Shown here: in pieces, positions 52,839-61,833 of the stretch
How positions within the stretch are numbered: position 1 is the stretch's first letter
Layout of the letters: every line of letters begins with the position of its first letter
Assembly (NCBI GenBank): GCA_031963005.1
Contig: JASSUL010000002.1
Coordinates: forward strand, 124,001-188,000
DNA length: 64,000 bases
Origin: JASSUD01 sp031963005
Lineage (GTDB): Bacteria; Pseudomonadota; Gammaproteobacteria; Burkholderiales; Burkholderiaceae
Reading direction: 5' to 3'
The notes under the pieces: model-generated
What the model saw: the letters and a program-made list of their open reading frames with translations, nothing else
The model's database searches: none
What the model was told of the DNA's origin: nothing
Made by a program: the position numbers and the translations under genes

Positions 52839-55800
52839 ATGAGCTCTCTGATACCCAGCATAAACACTAGCTCTGCGGTTGTTTTTGCTAACCAACAAGC
52901 TTCTACATCCTTAGGAGAGGGGATTGCAACGTCCAATGCGCTCGTATCGACTGTGCAAAGTTCGAGCCAGCAGGAGGCTGAGCATTCTCTGGAAGGTGTG
53001 CATAACCCCGATACCCTTGTTTTGAGCGATGTGCTATCGGAGCAGAGTGGCCGTAATCGAGGAGTGGCGGACATTTCTCCTAACGCCTGCTTGCCGCTGG
53101 AATTGGTATTGGCGATATTTGCCTATCTTTCAATCGAAGATATCTATCACTGCGCATTAATGAGTCGCGTATGGTATGGCGCTTTCAAAATAGCGTTGCC
53201 CGAGTCTTTTTTTCTTCCTTTGCGTTCAAGGGTGTATGGAAAGCAAACGATGAAAGTAGATGCTTTTCTTGCTTTGGATAAAGTACAAAATAGTATTAAA
53301 AACGGTTCGGAGGAAAATAATAAAATCCAAGCTCTTTCAGATGATACGCAAAATAGCTTTGTTCATAATAGGCCATTCAGAGAGTTAATAGATAATATTA
53401 ATTTAAAGGTTATTACTAAAGGGCATCTTCCAGAAATAATGTCAATGGTATTTTATCATGGAAATGATGCAGTCGATGTTCCTTTAAAAGAAGTAATTAA
53501 TGTATTGAAATATACTGCGAGATTAGATGCGGGTGCCTGTTCCGTTAATTATTTGGAAATGCCAAAAGAAAATTTGAAAAAATATGAATATCTATATAAA
53601 GAGTATTGGGGGTTTTTTAGGAAGAATATATCGAATATTTTAATTTTAAATCAAACAGGAGAATTTAATCTACAGGCTTTTCTGAAAATTCCAAAAGATG
53701 CATTGGTGAGTGGGATTGTGGGGAAGCTTTCAGAGTTTAGTGCAGCTTGGGATGCAGATAACAATGTTGATCAAGAAAGTATTGCTCGTATTATTGAACT
53801 TATGCTTGAGAATAAAGTTTTCTGGATACTTCATGAAAACGTACTATATCCCAATTTAATGAATCCAATACTTTGGATTTTGAGAGAAATAACTATCTCA
53901 CAAATATCCGAAGCAAAAAGGATGATGTGGAAGGGGTGGATTGAAAAATTTATTGTAGCAGGCATGGAAATAAGCATTGCTGATGAGATCAGTAACCCTG
54001 CAAAACGTCTATTCAATAAAATCATAGAATATGGTTATATTGATATATTTAATTGTATTATAAAAGCACCTCTTAAAGAATATGAATTCGTTTATGGTTT
54101 CTATGGAAAATTACTATGTACTGCGATTAAAAAAGGCAAAGTTGAAATAGCTGAGATTTTGATAAAAATCATCGATGATATAGATCAGGTAAATGCTGAT
54201 TATGCGGAACCTCATATATATACTTACTTGCTAAATATCGCAATTCAAAGAAAAAGAAATGAAATAATTGAAAAGTTTGATAGAAAGAAAGTAGATTTCA
54301 ACATAAGGGATTTAAGAAGAAAGACTCCCCTGCATCTTGCATTATATACAGGTAACTACGAAATAGTTGAATTTCTACTTTATAATGGTGCAAAGCCAAA
54401 TCGGCAAGATGATAAGGGCAATACTCCATTGAGTATTGCAATAAAAAATAAAGCAGAAAGTCATAATATAATATCTAAATTAAAAGAATATGGCGCAATT
54501 GAAAATTTTGAAGATGAAGATGAGGAATTTCAATTCTATGTTACTGCGGTCAAAGGAAATATTGAGAAATTCAATTATTTTTTTAATAAAGGAATAAAGC
54601 CAAATTGGAAGAACTATAAGTCAGAAACAGTATTAGAGATAGCATGTCAAAATGGTCACGTTGACATGGTTCACGTTTTACTTGGTAAAGAGAAGAAATC
54701 ATATAATGAACGGTATCAATTGCTGAGTCAGGCTCTTACTTATAGAGAAAATCATTTCAATGTGATTCAAGTACTGCTCGATACATTTAAAAATTCTTCA
54801 GAAAAAGACGATAAAAATACTCTTCTACCTAATAATTTTCTATTTAGGGTACTAAAGGCATTAGGCCACAGACCGGAACTTATCAAGTTTTTGATACAGT
54901 ATGGATTAGACCCAAATGGAATGGGAACAAAGATTTATGGTGAGAAGGGGTGTTCTATAGACTTGAATGAGGCACATATAGAACCTTACATTCATGTAGA
55001 TATGGCTGCTGCTTTTAGTGGAAACGCATTGCATACCGCAATCAAAAAAGGATATAAAAAAGAGATCATTGAAGTTGTGGCAGATCGTATTGCTGATATT
55101 AATCAGAAAAATAATGAGGGCAATACGGCGTTGCATTATGCAATACAAGCTGGATATCGTTGGGACACAATCCGACTTTTATTAAAAAAGAAACCCAATC
55201 TGGAACTCGTGAATAAGGAGCACAAGTCTGCGCTCGATTTCTTTAATTCCGAATCTGATCTAGAAGCTATTCGAGCATTAGTGAAGTATGCTGCGCAAAT
55301 GCGTCATCCGGGGTTGAAAAATAACTCTATACTAGAGAATGCCATTAAAAATAAATGCGTTCCAGAAGCTATTCTAGCGTTGCAACTTCAAGGCCAAGAT
55401 AAAGATGAAAAAAATATTTCTCACCAAAGTCCCATGCATTTTGCGATCGAAAACGATTGGGATCCAGAAAGCATAAAAGCACTAAAATATACTGTCCAAG
55501 ATATGGACCAGAAATATTTTGGTGGAGACACGCTATTGCACTTTGCAATCAGAAAAAATGCTTTATTGGAAATTATAAAAGTGCTACTGGAACTAAAGCC
55601 TAATCCAGATGTGCAGAATGATGTTGGAGATATGCCATTACATGTGGCAATTAATAGTGAGAGTCCATCAAAAATCATTGCGATATTACTGTTTACTGCA
55701 AAAGCTAAGTCATATGTGCGGAATAATGATAAAGATACGCCATTACATATAGCAATTAGGAAGCGTAGTTCGTTAAAAACCATTAGAGCAGTGCTTACTA

Positions 55801-57626
55801 CAGATAATCGAGATGTGCAAAATGGTGTTGGAGATACGCCATTACATATGGTAATTAGAGAGGGTGCTTCGCCAGAAATCATTCAGATGTTGCTGAATGC
55901 AAGAGTGAGGCGAAACTTATTGAATGATGTTGAAGATACGCCATTACATCTGGCAATTAGAAAAGGTAGATCGCTAGAAATCATTCAGATGCTACTGAAT
56001 GCAGGAGCTTATCTAAACTCACCGAATAATGATAAAGATACGCCATTACATCTGGCAATTAGAGAGGGTGCTTCGCCAGAAATTATTCAGACGCTACTGA
56101 ATACAGGCGCTAATCCAACTCTATTGAATGCGGATAAGTGTACGCCATTACATATAGCAATTAAAGAGGGTAGTTCACCAGAAATCATTAAGACGCTACT
56201 GAATGCAGGAGCTAAGCGAAACATATCGAATGGCGTTGGAGATACACCATTGCATATGGCAATTAAAGAGGGTAGTTCACCAGAAATCATTCAGATGCTA
56301 CTGAATGCAGGAGCTAATCCAAACCTATTGAATGCGGATAAGTGTACGCCATTACATATAGCAATTAAAGAGGGTAGTTCGCCAGAAATTATTCGGATTT
56401 TATTGAATGCAGGAGCTAAGCAAAACTTATCGAATGGTGTTGGAGATACACCATTGCATATGGCAATTAAAGAGGGCAGTTCACCAGAAATTATTCAGAT
56501 GATACTGAATGCAAGAGCTAATCCAAACGCGCAGGATAATAATCAAGATACGCCATTAAATTTGGCCATTATAAAAAATTGCGATATAGAAATCATTAAA
56601 ATGCTAGCGGTCGGTGCAAATTTGAATTTGCCTGGAACCGATGGTTTGACTCCGATAAGGCGTGCAATTCAAAAAGGCGACCTCAAAATCATTGTAGCAT
56701 TGCAATCTCGGGGAGATCATAAAGACTTAGAGGAGCATCAAAGCGCTTTGCATTTTGCGATTAAAAATCGCTGGTCTTCTGAATTAATTAAGGAGTTAAT
56801 ATATGCAATTAGAGATGTAAAAAGCAGTATACATAATAATAACTATTATTTTAAAAACACGATTCTACATTTTGCGGTTAAAGTAAATAGTCTGCCTGAA
56901 ATAATTAAGATTTTACTAAAGGCGAAGGTTGATCAAACTATCCTGAATGAAGATCAAGATACGCCATTACATATGGCAATTAGAGAGGGTAGGCCGCTAG
57001 AAATTATTCAGATGCTGGTAAATGAAAATGCCAATCTAAATAAACAAAATAATTTTAAAAATACGCCATTACATCTAGCAATGATAGGAAATAGCGATAT
57101 AAAAATAATTCAAATGCTTGCGGCCAATACGGATTTAGATTTGCGCAATGCCGATGATCTGACGCCAATGAAGCTTGCAATTCAAAAAGGCGATTCCAAA
57201 GTGATTTTGGCATTGCAACTGAAAGGTCAAAATAGTGATCCAGAGAATATTGCTCACCAAAGCCCGATGCATTTTGCGATTCAGGCAGGCAAAAATCCAA
57301 AAGATATCGAAGCGTTAGGAGATATTGTCGAGGATATAAACCAGCTAGATTCCAAAAAAGATACCTTATTGCAATTCGCGATAAAATGCGCGATCAAAGA
57401 AAAAGCCTGTATAAACGGTATTCAAGCTTTGCTAAATTTAAGAAGTTGCTTTGAGTTTTCATTAAAAAATCTTTTGCTTTTGAGAAAAGTGTTCAAAGCG
57501 GTAAAAACAAAAGAGGCTGAAGCTTATAAAGAACTTGCCAAATCTTTAAGTCTCGCAATGAAAAGATCAAAATCTTCTATTTTTAATTGGCCTATACAGT
57601 TTTCTATATGGTGTTTTTCTTTTTAA
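52839..57626 (+). CDS. giant F-box / ankyrin-repeat protein, candidate effector
   Basis: The 1595 residues begin with a Ser/Gln-rich stretch and a clear F-box at 84-116 (LPLELVLAIFAYL, then MSRVWYGAF). Residues ~130-470 are a helical region that I do not recognise. From ~485 to ~1530 there are more than 20 ankyrin units of 33-34 residues (for example DTPLHMAIKEGSSPEIIQML). Near-identical units lie at 55.8-56.5 kb, including a 204 bp dimer that is duplicated head to tail. A ~100-residue super-unit (LQLKGQ, then HQSPMHFAI, then DTLLHFAI) occurs in three diverged copies. In eukaryotes such proteins bring targets to SCF ligases; the host target is unknown. No ribosome site precedes the ATG. Confidence 0.85.
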   Translation: MSSLIPSINTSSAVVFANQQASTSLGEGIATSNALVSTVQSSSQQEAEHSLEGVHNPDTLVLSDVLSEQSGRNRGVADISPNACLPLELVLAIFAYLSIEDIYHCALMSRVWYGAFKIALPESFFLPLRSRVYGKQTMKVDAFLALDKVQNSIKNGSEENNKIQALSDDTQNSFVHNRPFRELIDNINLKVITKGHLPEIMSMVFYHGNDAVDVPLKEVINVLKYTARLDAGACSVNYLEMPKENLKKYEYLYKEYWGFFRKNISNILILNQTGEFNLQAFLKIPKDALVSGIVGKLSEFSAAWDADNNVDQESIARIIELMLENKVFWILHENVLYPNLMNPILWILREITISQISEAKRMMWKGWIEKFIVAGMEISIADEISNPAKRLFNKIIEYGYIDIFNCIIKAPLKEYEFVYGFYGKLLCTAIKKGKVEIAEILIKIIDDIDQVNADYAEPHIYTYLLNIAIQRKRNEIIEKFDRKKVDFNIRDLRRKTPLHLALYTGNYEIVEFLLYNGAKPNRQDDKGNTPLSIAIKNKAESHNIISKLKEYGAIENFEDEDEEFQFYVTAVKGNIEKFNYFFNKGIKPNWKNYKSETVLEIACQNGHVDMVHVLLGKEKKSYNERYQLLSQALTYRENHFNVIQVLLDTFKNSSEKDDKNTLLPNNFLFRVLKALGHRPELIKFLIQYGLDPNGMGTKIYGEKGCSIDLNEAHIEPYIHVDMAAAFSGNALHTAIKKGYKKEIIEVVADRIADINQKNNEGNTALHYAIQAGYRWDTIRLLLKKKPNLELVNKEHKSALDFFNSESDLEAIRALVKYAAQMRHPGLKNNSILENAIKNKCVPEAILALQLQGQDKDEKNISHQSPMHFAIENDWDPESIKALKYTVQDMDQKYFGGDTLLHFAIRKNALLEIIKVLLELKPNPDVQNDVGDMPLHVAINSESPSKIIAILLFTAKAKSYVRNNDKDTPLHIAIRKRSSLKTIRAVLTTDNRDVQNGVGDTPLHMVIREGASPEIIQMLLNARVRRNLLNDVEDTPLHLAIRKGRSLEIIQMLLNAGAYLNSPNNDKDTPLHLAIREGASPEIIQTLLNTGANPTLLNADKCTPLHIAIKEGSSPEIIKTLLNAGAKRNISNGVGDTPLHMAIKEGSSPEIIQMLLNAGANPNLLNADKCTPLHIAIKEGSSPEIIRILLNAGAKQNLSNGVGDTPLHMAIKEGSSPEIIQMILNARANPNAQDNNQDTPLNLAIIKNCDIEIIKMLAVGANLNLPGTDGLTPIRRAIQKGDLKIIVALQSRGDHKDLEEHQSALHFAIKNRWSSELIKELIYAIRDVKSSIHNNNYYFKNTILHFAVKVNSLPEIIKILLKAKVDQTILNEDQDTPLHMAIREGRPLEIIQMLVNENANLNKQNNFKNTPLHLAMIGNSDIKIIQMLAANTDLDLRNADDLTPMKLAIQKGDSKVILALQLKGQNSDPENIAHQSPMHFAIQAGKNPKDIEALGDIVEDINQLDSKKDTLLQFAIKCAIKEKACINGIQALLNLRSCFEFSLKNLLLLRKVFKAVKTKEAEAYKELAKSLSLAMKRSKSSIFNWPIQFSIWCFSF
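56133..56540 (+). repeat. 204 bp tandem duplication in the ankyrin gene
   Basis: Two adjacent copies (56133-56336 and 56337-56540) each encode a pair of 34-residue ankyrin units, DKCTPLHIAIKEG and VGDTPLHMAIKEG. Most bases are equal, so the duplication is recent. Further related units lie on both sides. Confidence 0.88.
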
Positions 57627-57726
57627 TTCATCCACACTTTCACAGCGAAACCTATAATGAGCGCAATGGTGCAATCGCTTAAGATAGGTATCCTATCTGA
57701 CCATATAAAATTCCCTTTGCAAATGA

Positions 57727-57805
57727 TAGTCAGTCCTGAATAACCCCTTTTTTTACCTTCAGCATCGATCTGGCATGGCTTGTAGGATTTTTTCAGGGTT
57801 GACTA
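57727..57805 (-). repeat. family B repeat, short copy
   Basis: A 79 bp element with inverted ends: TAGTCAGTCCTGAATAA on the left and the complement of TAGTCAACCCTGAAAAA on the right. Read on the minus strand it continues ATCCTACAAGCCATG and GATCGATGCTGAAGG, matching the copy at 58779. It lies after the giant ankyrin gene, and no other gene is seen in this 425 bp gap. Confidence 0.78.
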
Positions 57806-58050
57806 ATAAATTGCTTACTCTCCTTACTGTACTGGCAGCAAAGGTATGTTTTGCCATGAGGTTACGCAGAGGGAGGTCCTCTGATTTAAGTTTAGGGATT
57901 GATTTGTGAGTGTAAAAAGAGCGTCAAATTATAAATATGTGAAGGTTCGTTTTTCGGGATATTTCTTCTTTTTTATATATCATCTTATTTTTTTCATTTT
58001 AATATAAAGGAATAGGTGGGGGTGTTATATTCAAAAAATGAGGGATTATC

Positions 58051-58758
58051 ATGTCAAGAAATAATATAATTATTAGACAATCTGAATATGACACAAGAAT
58101 TTTAAAAAGTATTGATATAAAATCCAGCTTTAGAATAGAGAAAAAAGACTTAAATCACTTGCGTAAAAGGCTTAAAAATAGCATATCTAGCTTAACTCAT
58201 GCACTTGAAAATTTTAGAAATAGCGCATCTAGTAATAGCCATGCTAATTATAATCGAAGTAAAATTTTTCCTTCTCATGAGGAAAATAATAAAGTCCATT
58301 TAGAAGGGGGAAATATTTATGAGGGAAGTTACGGAGCACATAGTAGCCAAAAAGTAAATGATGATCTTGGTGTAACCAAAAAAAATCTTACTATTAAAAA
58401 ATGGAATGGAGCTCAATTTCTAACAGGGGATGATAAAAAACTTGTTGATTTGGTGGAAAAAGAGATAAATGAAGGGGAGTTGGGAGGGTTTATTGATGAT
58501 TACAAAGAGCATATGAAGAAAGCTAGTTCTAATTATCAGTGTAAAATTAAAAAGGAACCGTTGAAACCCGCCCTTGAAAATTACTTAAAAAAGACAGAGG
58601 ATAGAAAGGTTCAAGATCATATTATGTGGATGGTTTTGAATAGAATTGGTTCTTCAACATTGAATATAAGAGTTAAATGGTTCGATAATGAATATGGTAG
58701 TACTACCCCGCGGGGTCCATACAATCCTCGGAAAAATATAGATGTAACTTCTACGTAA
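58051..58758 (+). CDS. hypothetical protein between inverted B repeats
   Basis: This 235-residue basic protein is not recognised. The N-terminal half is a charged helix (KKDLNHLRKRLKNS, then an Asn/Ser-rich stretch). The C-terminal half looks like a compact domain (NLTIKKWNGAQFLTGDD, then VQDHIMWMVLNRIG, ending in a Gly/Pro-rich tail). There is no signal peptide or membrane helix. A GAGG ribosome site precedes the ATG at a good distance. The gene is AT-rich and lies between two oppositely oriented B repeats, as if carried by them. A toxin-like C-terminal domain is possible but only a guess. Confidence 0.62.
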   Translation: MSRNNIIIRQSEYDTRILKSIDIKSSFRIEKKDLNHLRKRLKNSISSLTHALENFRNSASSNSHANYNRSKIFPSHEENNKVHLEGGNIYEGSYGAHSSQKVNDDLGVTKKNLTIKKWNGAQFLTGDDKKLVDLVEKEINEGELGGFIDDYKEHMKKASSNYQCKIKKEPLKPALENYLKKTEDRKVQDHIMWMVLNRIGSSTLNIRVKWFDNEYGSTTPRGPYNPRKNIDVTST

Positions 58759-58778
58759 AATTTAAATCCAGATAATTA

Positions 58779-59049
58779 GTCGGCCCTGAAAAAATCCTGC
58801 AAGCCATAGCGGATCGATGCTGAAGGTAAAAAAGGATGGCTTAAATTGTAAGAAATGTGGATATTTGGATAATTAATCCTGCAAATTGAGACGAAGCTAT
58901 GAGGACTGAATGCGGTATTGAACTGGACTTAGTCCACGCATGATCCTCAGAAAGCTTCGGCTTTTTTACTCTTGTATTTTGCTTATTTTGAGATGAACTA
59001 CTGTCCACTCTCTCTCTAAATCTTAAAAAACGATTTATTCAGGGCCGAC
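58779..59049 (+). repeat. family B repeat, long copy
   Basis: A 271 bp element with 18 bp inverted ends: GTCGGCCCTGAAAAAATC at 58779-58796 and its complement (one mismatch) at 59032-59049. The first ~60 bp match the short copy at 57727-57805 and the partial copy at 8482. Inside lies an imperfect hairpin with CTTCGGCTTTTTT (to 58967) that may act as a terminator. The size and ends fit a MITE or the ends of a deleted insertion sequence; no transposase is present. Confidence 0.75.
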
Positions 59050-59125
59050 TGGATACTTTGGAAAGTCCTTGCGTCAGCCCCTCGTAGGGCATAGCGCCAT
59101 CATCCTTTGCCGAATGGCCTATCGG

Positions 59126-59154
59126 TTGAATTCTCAAAAGTCTCTCTCTATAAT
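59126..59154 (+). promoter_or_regulatory. groESL promoter
   Basis: TTGAAT (59126-59131) and TATAAT (59149-59154) are spaced by 17 bp. The CIRCE operator begins at the next base, so it lies over the expected transcription start. This is a sigma-70-type pair; I see no sigma-32 consensus. Confidence 0.85.
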
Positions 59155-59181
59155 TTAGCACCCTCTGTCAGAGAGTGCTAA
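59155..59181 (+). promoter_or_regulatory. CIRCE operator (HrcA site)
   Basis: TTAGCACCC-N9-GAGTGCTAA matches the CIRCE consensus TTAGCACTC-N9-GAGTGCTAA at all but one base. The HrcA repressor is the known ligand of this operator and controls groESL in many bacteria. hrcA is not in the window. Confidence 0.93.
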
Positions 59182-59295
59182 TTGACGCTGGAGGCCGAAG
59201 CTTGTTGCCGGATTGCATGGATGGCGCTCTTCATCGGTTCTATTTTTCTCTGTGCATTTATCTCTAGCATCTTGAAATTGTGAAGAATAGCCTTA

Positions 59296-59363
59296 CATAG
59301 AACAAGTGCGATAGATCATGTTTGCATACACCTTGTTCTCGTAGAGGTGTTCTATGCTTTTTT
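59296..59363 (+). terminator. terminator-like hairpin in the groES leader
   Basis: CATAGAACA (59296-59304) pairs with TGTTCTATG (59348-59356), followed by CTTTTTT. A nested ACACCT/AGGTGT hairpin can form inside it. It lies about 75 nt before groES, downstream of the CIRCE-controlled promoter, so it may attenuate transcription. Confidence 0.6.
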
Positions 59364-59434
59364 AGCCAATGTTTTGCCTGCGCGCGCAGCGCATAGGTAG
59401 AAGCGATTTTTTTAAACTATATAGAGGAATATCC

Positions 59435-59728
59435 ATGAGCAAAAAGTTGCGTCCCTTGCAAGATCGCATTGTTTTGAAGCGCCTCGACAATGAAACCACG
59501 ACGCTTGGTGGAATCGTGATTCCAGAAAGCGCTGCTGAGAAGCCCGATCAAGGTGAAGTATTGGCGGTAGGTCCAGGTAAGAAAGACGACAAAGGTGCGC
59601 CGATTGCACTGGATATCAAAGTAGGTGATCGTGTTCTCTTCGGTAAATATGCAGGGCAAGGCGTCAAAGTGAACGGCGAGGAACTGCTGATTGTGCGTGA
59701 AGAAGATGTCTTGGCTGTTTTGGAGTAA
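59435..59728 (+). CDS. groES: co-chaperonin GroES
   Basis: GroES caps the GroEL ring during protein folding. The 97 residues start SKKLRPLQDRIVLKRL, contain the mobile loop around TTLGGIVIPESAAEKP and end with the EELLIVREEDVLAVLE strand. The ATG at 59435 follows a GAGGA; the in-frame upstream start at 59369 is not used. groEL follows 77 bp on. Strong chaperonin expression is a common trait of endosymbionts, but the level is not readable here. Confidence 0.98.
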   Translation: MSKKLRPLQDRIVLKRLDNETTTLGGIVIPESAAEKPDQGEVLAVGPGKKDDKGAPIALDIKVGDRVLFGKYAGQGVKVNGEELLIVREEDVLAVLE

Positions 59729-59805
59729 TCCACAAGCGTGGCGGTAGCAAACCGTAAAAACAGACTTATGCAATTCGATTAAAAAGCATTCAGGGAGTAG
59801 TAAAG

Positions 59806-61452
59806 ATGGCAGTAAAAGAAGTAGTGATCGGCGATGAAGCCCGCGATAAGATTATTGAAGGCGTCAATATTTTAGCAAATGCCGTTAAAGTCACGTTAGG
59901 TCCTAAGGGATTAAACGTGGTGATTGAGCGTAGTTTTGGCGCTCCTTCTATTACTAAGGATGGTGTTTCCGTAGCCAAAGCGATTGAAAAGCTCAAAGAC
60001 AAATTGCAAGATATCGGAGCGCAACTCGTTAAAGAAGTAGCTTCTAGAACTAGCGATAATGCTGGAGATGGCACGACAACCGCTACCCTGTTAGCACAAG
60101 CTATTGCGATCGAAGGGCGCAAGCACGTTGTTGCTGGCCGCAATCCTATGGATCTCAAGCGCGGTATCGATAAAGCCGTGGCTGCGGTAATCGAACAACT
60201 GGGCAAAATCAGTAAACCCTGTACTACACGTAAAGAAATTGCCCAAGTGGGTTCCATTTCTGCCAATAGCGATACATCGATCGGTGAACGTATTGCTGAA
60301 GCGATGGATAAAGTAGGTAAAGAAGGCGTTATTACCGTTGAAGATGGTAAATCTCTGGAAGACGAATTAGAAGTCGTAGAAGGGATGGAATTTGATCGCG
60401 GATATTTGTCTCCGTATTTTATTAATACTCCTGACAAGCAAATTGTTGTCCTCGACAATCCTTATATTCTTCTCCACGACAAGAAAATTTCCAATATTCG
60501 TGATCTCTTGCCTTTGCTCGAGCAAATTGCGAAGACCAGCCGTCCATTGCTGATTATTGCAGAAGATGTGGAAGGTGAAGCGCTGGCTACATTGGTATTG
60601 AATAATATGCGCGGTATTCTCAAAACAGCAGCTGTGAAGGCTCCTGGTTTTGGAGATCGCCGTAAAGCAATGCTCGAAGACATTGCTATTCTAACGGGCG
60701 GACAGGTCATTGCTGAAGAAACCGGCCTCTTCCTTGAAAAAGCAACATTGGCGGAACTCGGTCAAGCAGTTCGTATCGAAATCGGTAAAGAAACAACGAC
60801 TATTATTGATGGCGCAGGAAATACCACTTCGATTGAAGCACGCGTAAAACAAATTCGTGCACAGATTGAAGAAGCCTCTTCCGATTACGATCGCGAAAAA
60901 TTGCAAGAGCGCGTCGCTAAATTGGCAGGTGGAGTCGCTGTTATTAAAGTAGGCGCTGCTACTGAAGTAGAAATGAAAGAGAAAAAAGCGCGTGTTGAAG
61001 ATGCATTACATGCAACGCGTGCGGCTGTTGAGGAAGGGATTGTTCCTGGCGGCGGTGTCGCATTGATTCGTGCTCGCAGTGTATTGCAAGGTCTCAAAGG
61101 CAAGAATGACGATCAAGATGCGGGTATACAAATTATTCTGCGTTCGTTAGAAGAGCCTCTGCGCCAAATCGTCACCAATGGTGGAGAAGAAGCCGGTGTG
61201 GTCGTGCGTAAAGTTGCTGAAGGTACAGGCAATTTTGGTTACAACGCTGCAACAGGCGAGTACGGTGATTTGGTAGAAGCAGGTGTAGTCGATCCTACTA
61301 AAGTAACGCGTACAGCATTGCAAAATGCAGCTTCTATCGCAGGCTTGTTATTGACCACGCACTGCGCAATCACCGAATCTGCTAAAGATAACCCTGCTCC
61401 TATGGGTGGCATGGGCGGTATGGGTGGTGGCATGGGCGGTATGGACATGTAA
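59806..61452 (+). CDS. groEL: chaperonin GroEL
   Basis: GroEL forms the double-ring folding chamber with GroES. The 548 residues carry the ATP-site motif GDGTTTATLLAQAI near residue 86, the AAVEEGIVPGGGVAL signature near 405, and the C-terminal Gly/Met tail GGMGGMGGGMGGMDM. The start ATG has an AGGGAG site. The gene looks intact. A weak hairpin (AAGTTGAAAAAG, pairing near 61481-61494) follows it. Confidence 0.98.
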   Translation: MAVKEVVIGDEARDKIIEGVNILANAVKVTLGPKGLNVVIERSFGAPSITKDGVSVAKAIEKLKDKLQDIGAQLVKEVASRTSDNAGDGTTTATLLAQAIAIEGRKHVVAGRNPMDLKRGIDKAVAAVIEQLGKISKPCTTRKEIAQVGSISANSDTSIGERIAEAMDKVGKEGVITVEDGKSLEDELEVVEGMEFDRGYLSPYFINTPDKQIVVLDNPYILLHDKKISNIRDLLPLLEQIAKTSRPLLIIAEDVEGEALATLVLNNMRGILKTAAVKAPGFGDRRKAMLEDIAILTGGQVIAEETGLFLEKATLAELGQAVRIEIGKETTTIIDGAGNTTSIEARVKQIRAQIEEASSDYDREKLQERVAKLAGGVAVIKVGAATEVEMKEKKARVEDALHATRAAVEEGIVPGGGVALIRARSVLQGLKGKNDDQDAGIQIILRSLEEPLRQIVTNGGEEAGVVVRKVAEGTGNFGYNAATGEYGDLVEAGVVDPTKVTRTALQNAASIAGLLLTTHCAITESAKDNPAPMGGMGGMGGGMGGMDM

Positions 61453-61527
61453 TGACCCAAAGTTGAAAAAGAAGGGAATCCTTTTTAACAACTTGATGTT
61501 AAGCCGTTTGGAAGGAAGCAGGTTTTA

Positions 61528-61692
61528 AGAATCTGTTCATAATTTTCAAAAGTGGGTTGTGTTGGGGTTCGTACCTCACCCCAACCTACGAGAAATGTCC
61601 AAAAATGGCAGGTTGGGGTGACGAATTGAATTAAATACGGAACCCAACATTACGACCTCAAGGGCGATTTCTAAAGATTATGAACAGGTTCT
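61528..61692. repeat. element C with a nested REP-like pair
   Basis: The ends are inverted: AGAATCTGTTCATAAT at 61528-61543 and the complement of AGAACCTGTTCATAAT at 61677-61692. Inside lies a family-A-like hairpin (GTTGGGGTTCGTACCTCACC to CCAACCTAC, 61561-61589) and a second, decayed half (GGTTGGGGTGACGAA, later GGAACCCAACA). It looks like one element that contains, or was entered by, a REP-like pair. It separates groEL from rubA. Confidence 0.7.
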
Positions 61693-61833
61693 GAGGGCCT
61701 GTTTTCTTCCAGTGATATATTGCGGGCGTTTCATCAAACCTTTTATCGGGGTTTTGGTGAAATGCCCTCACTTTTGGAGCCGGTTCACGGTGTTGATAGG
61801 TTCGTTGAACCTGGTTATAAGGTATGTGAATAG

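Noticed and set aside
55500..56560. CRISPR-like regular repeats
   Set aside because: The regular ~100 bp spacing is in frame and encodes ankyrin units; there are no unique spacers and no cas genes.
57727..59049. Calling the B-flanked gene a true composite transposon
   Set aside because: No transposase and no target-site duplication are visible, so I only report the arrangement.
59435..61452. Minus-strand frames opposite groES and groEL
   Set aside because: They are low-complexity shadows of strongly conserved plus-strand genes.
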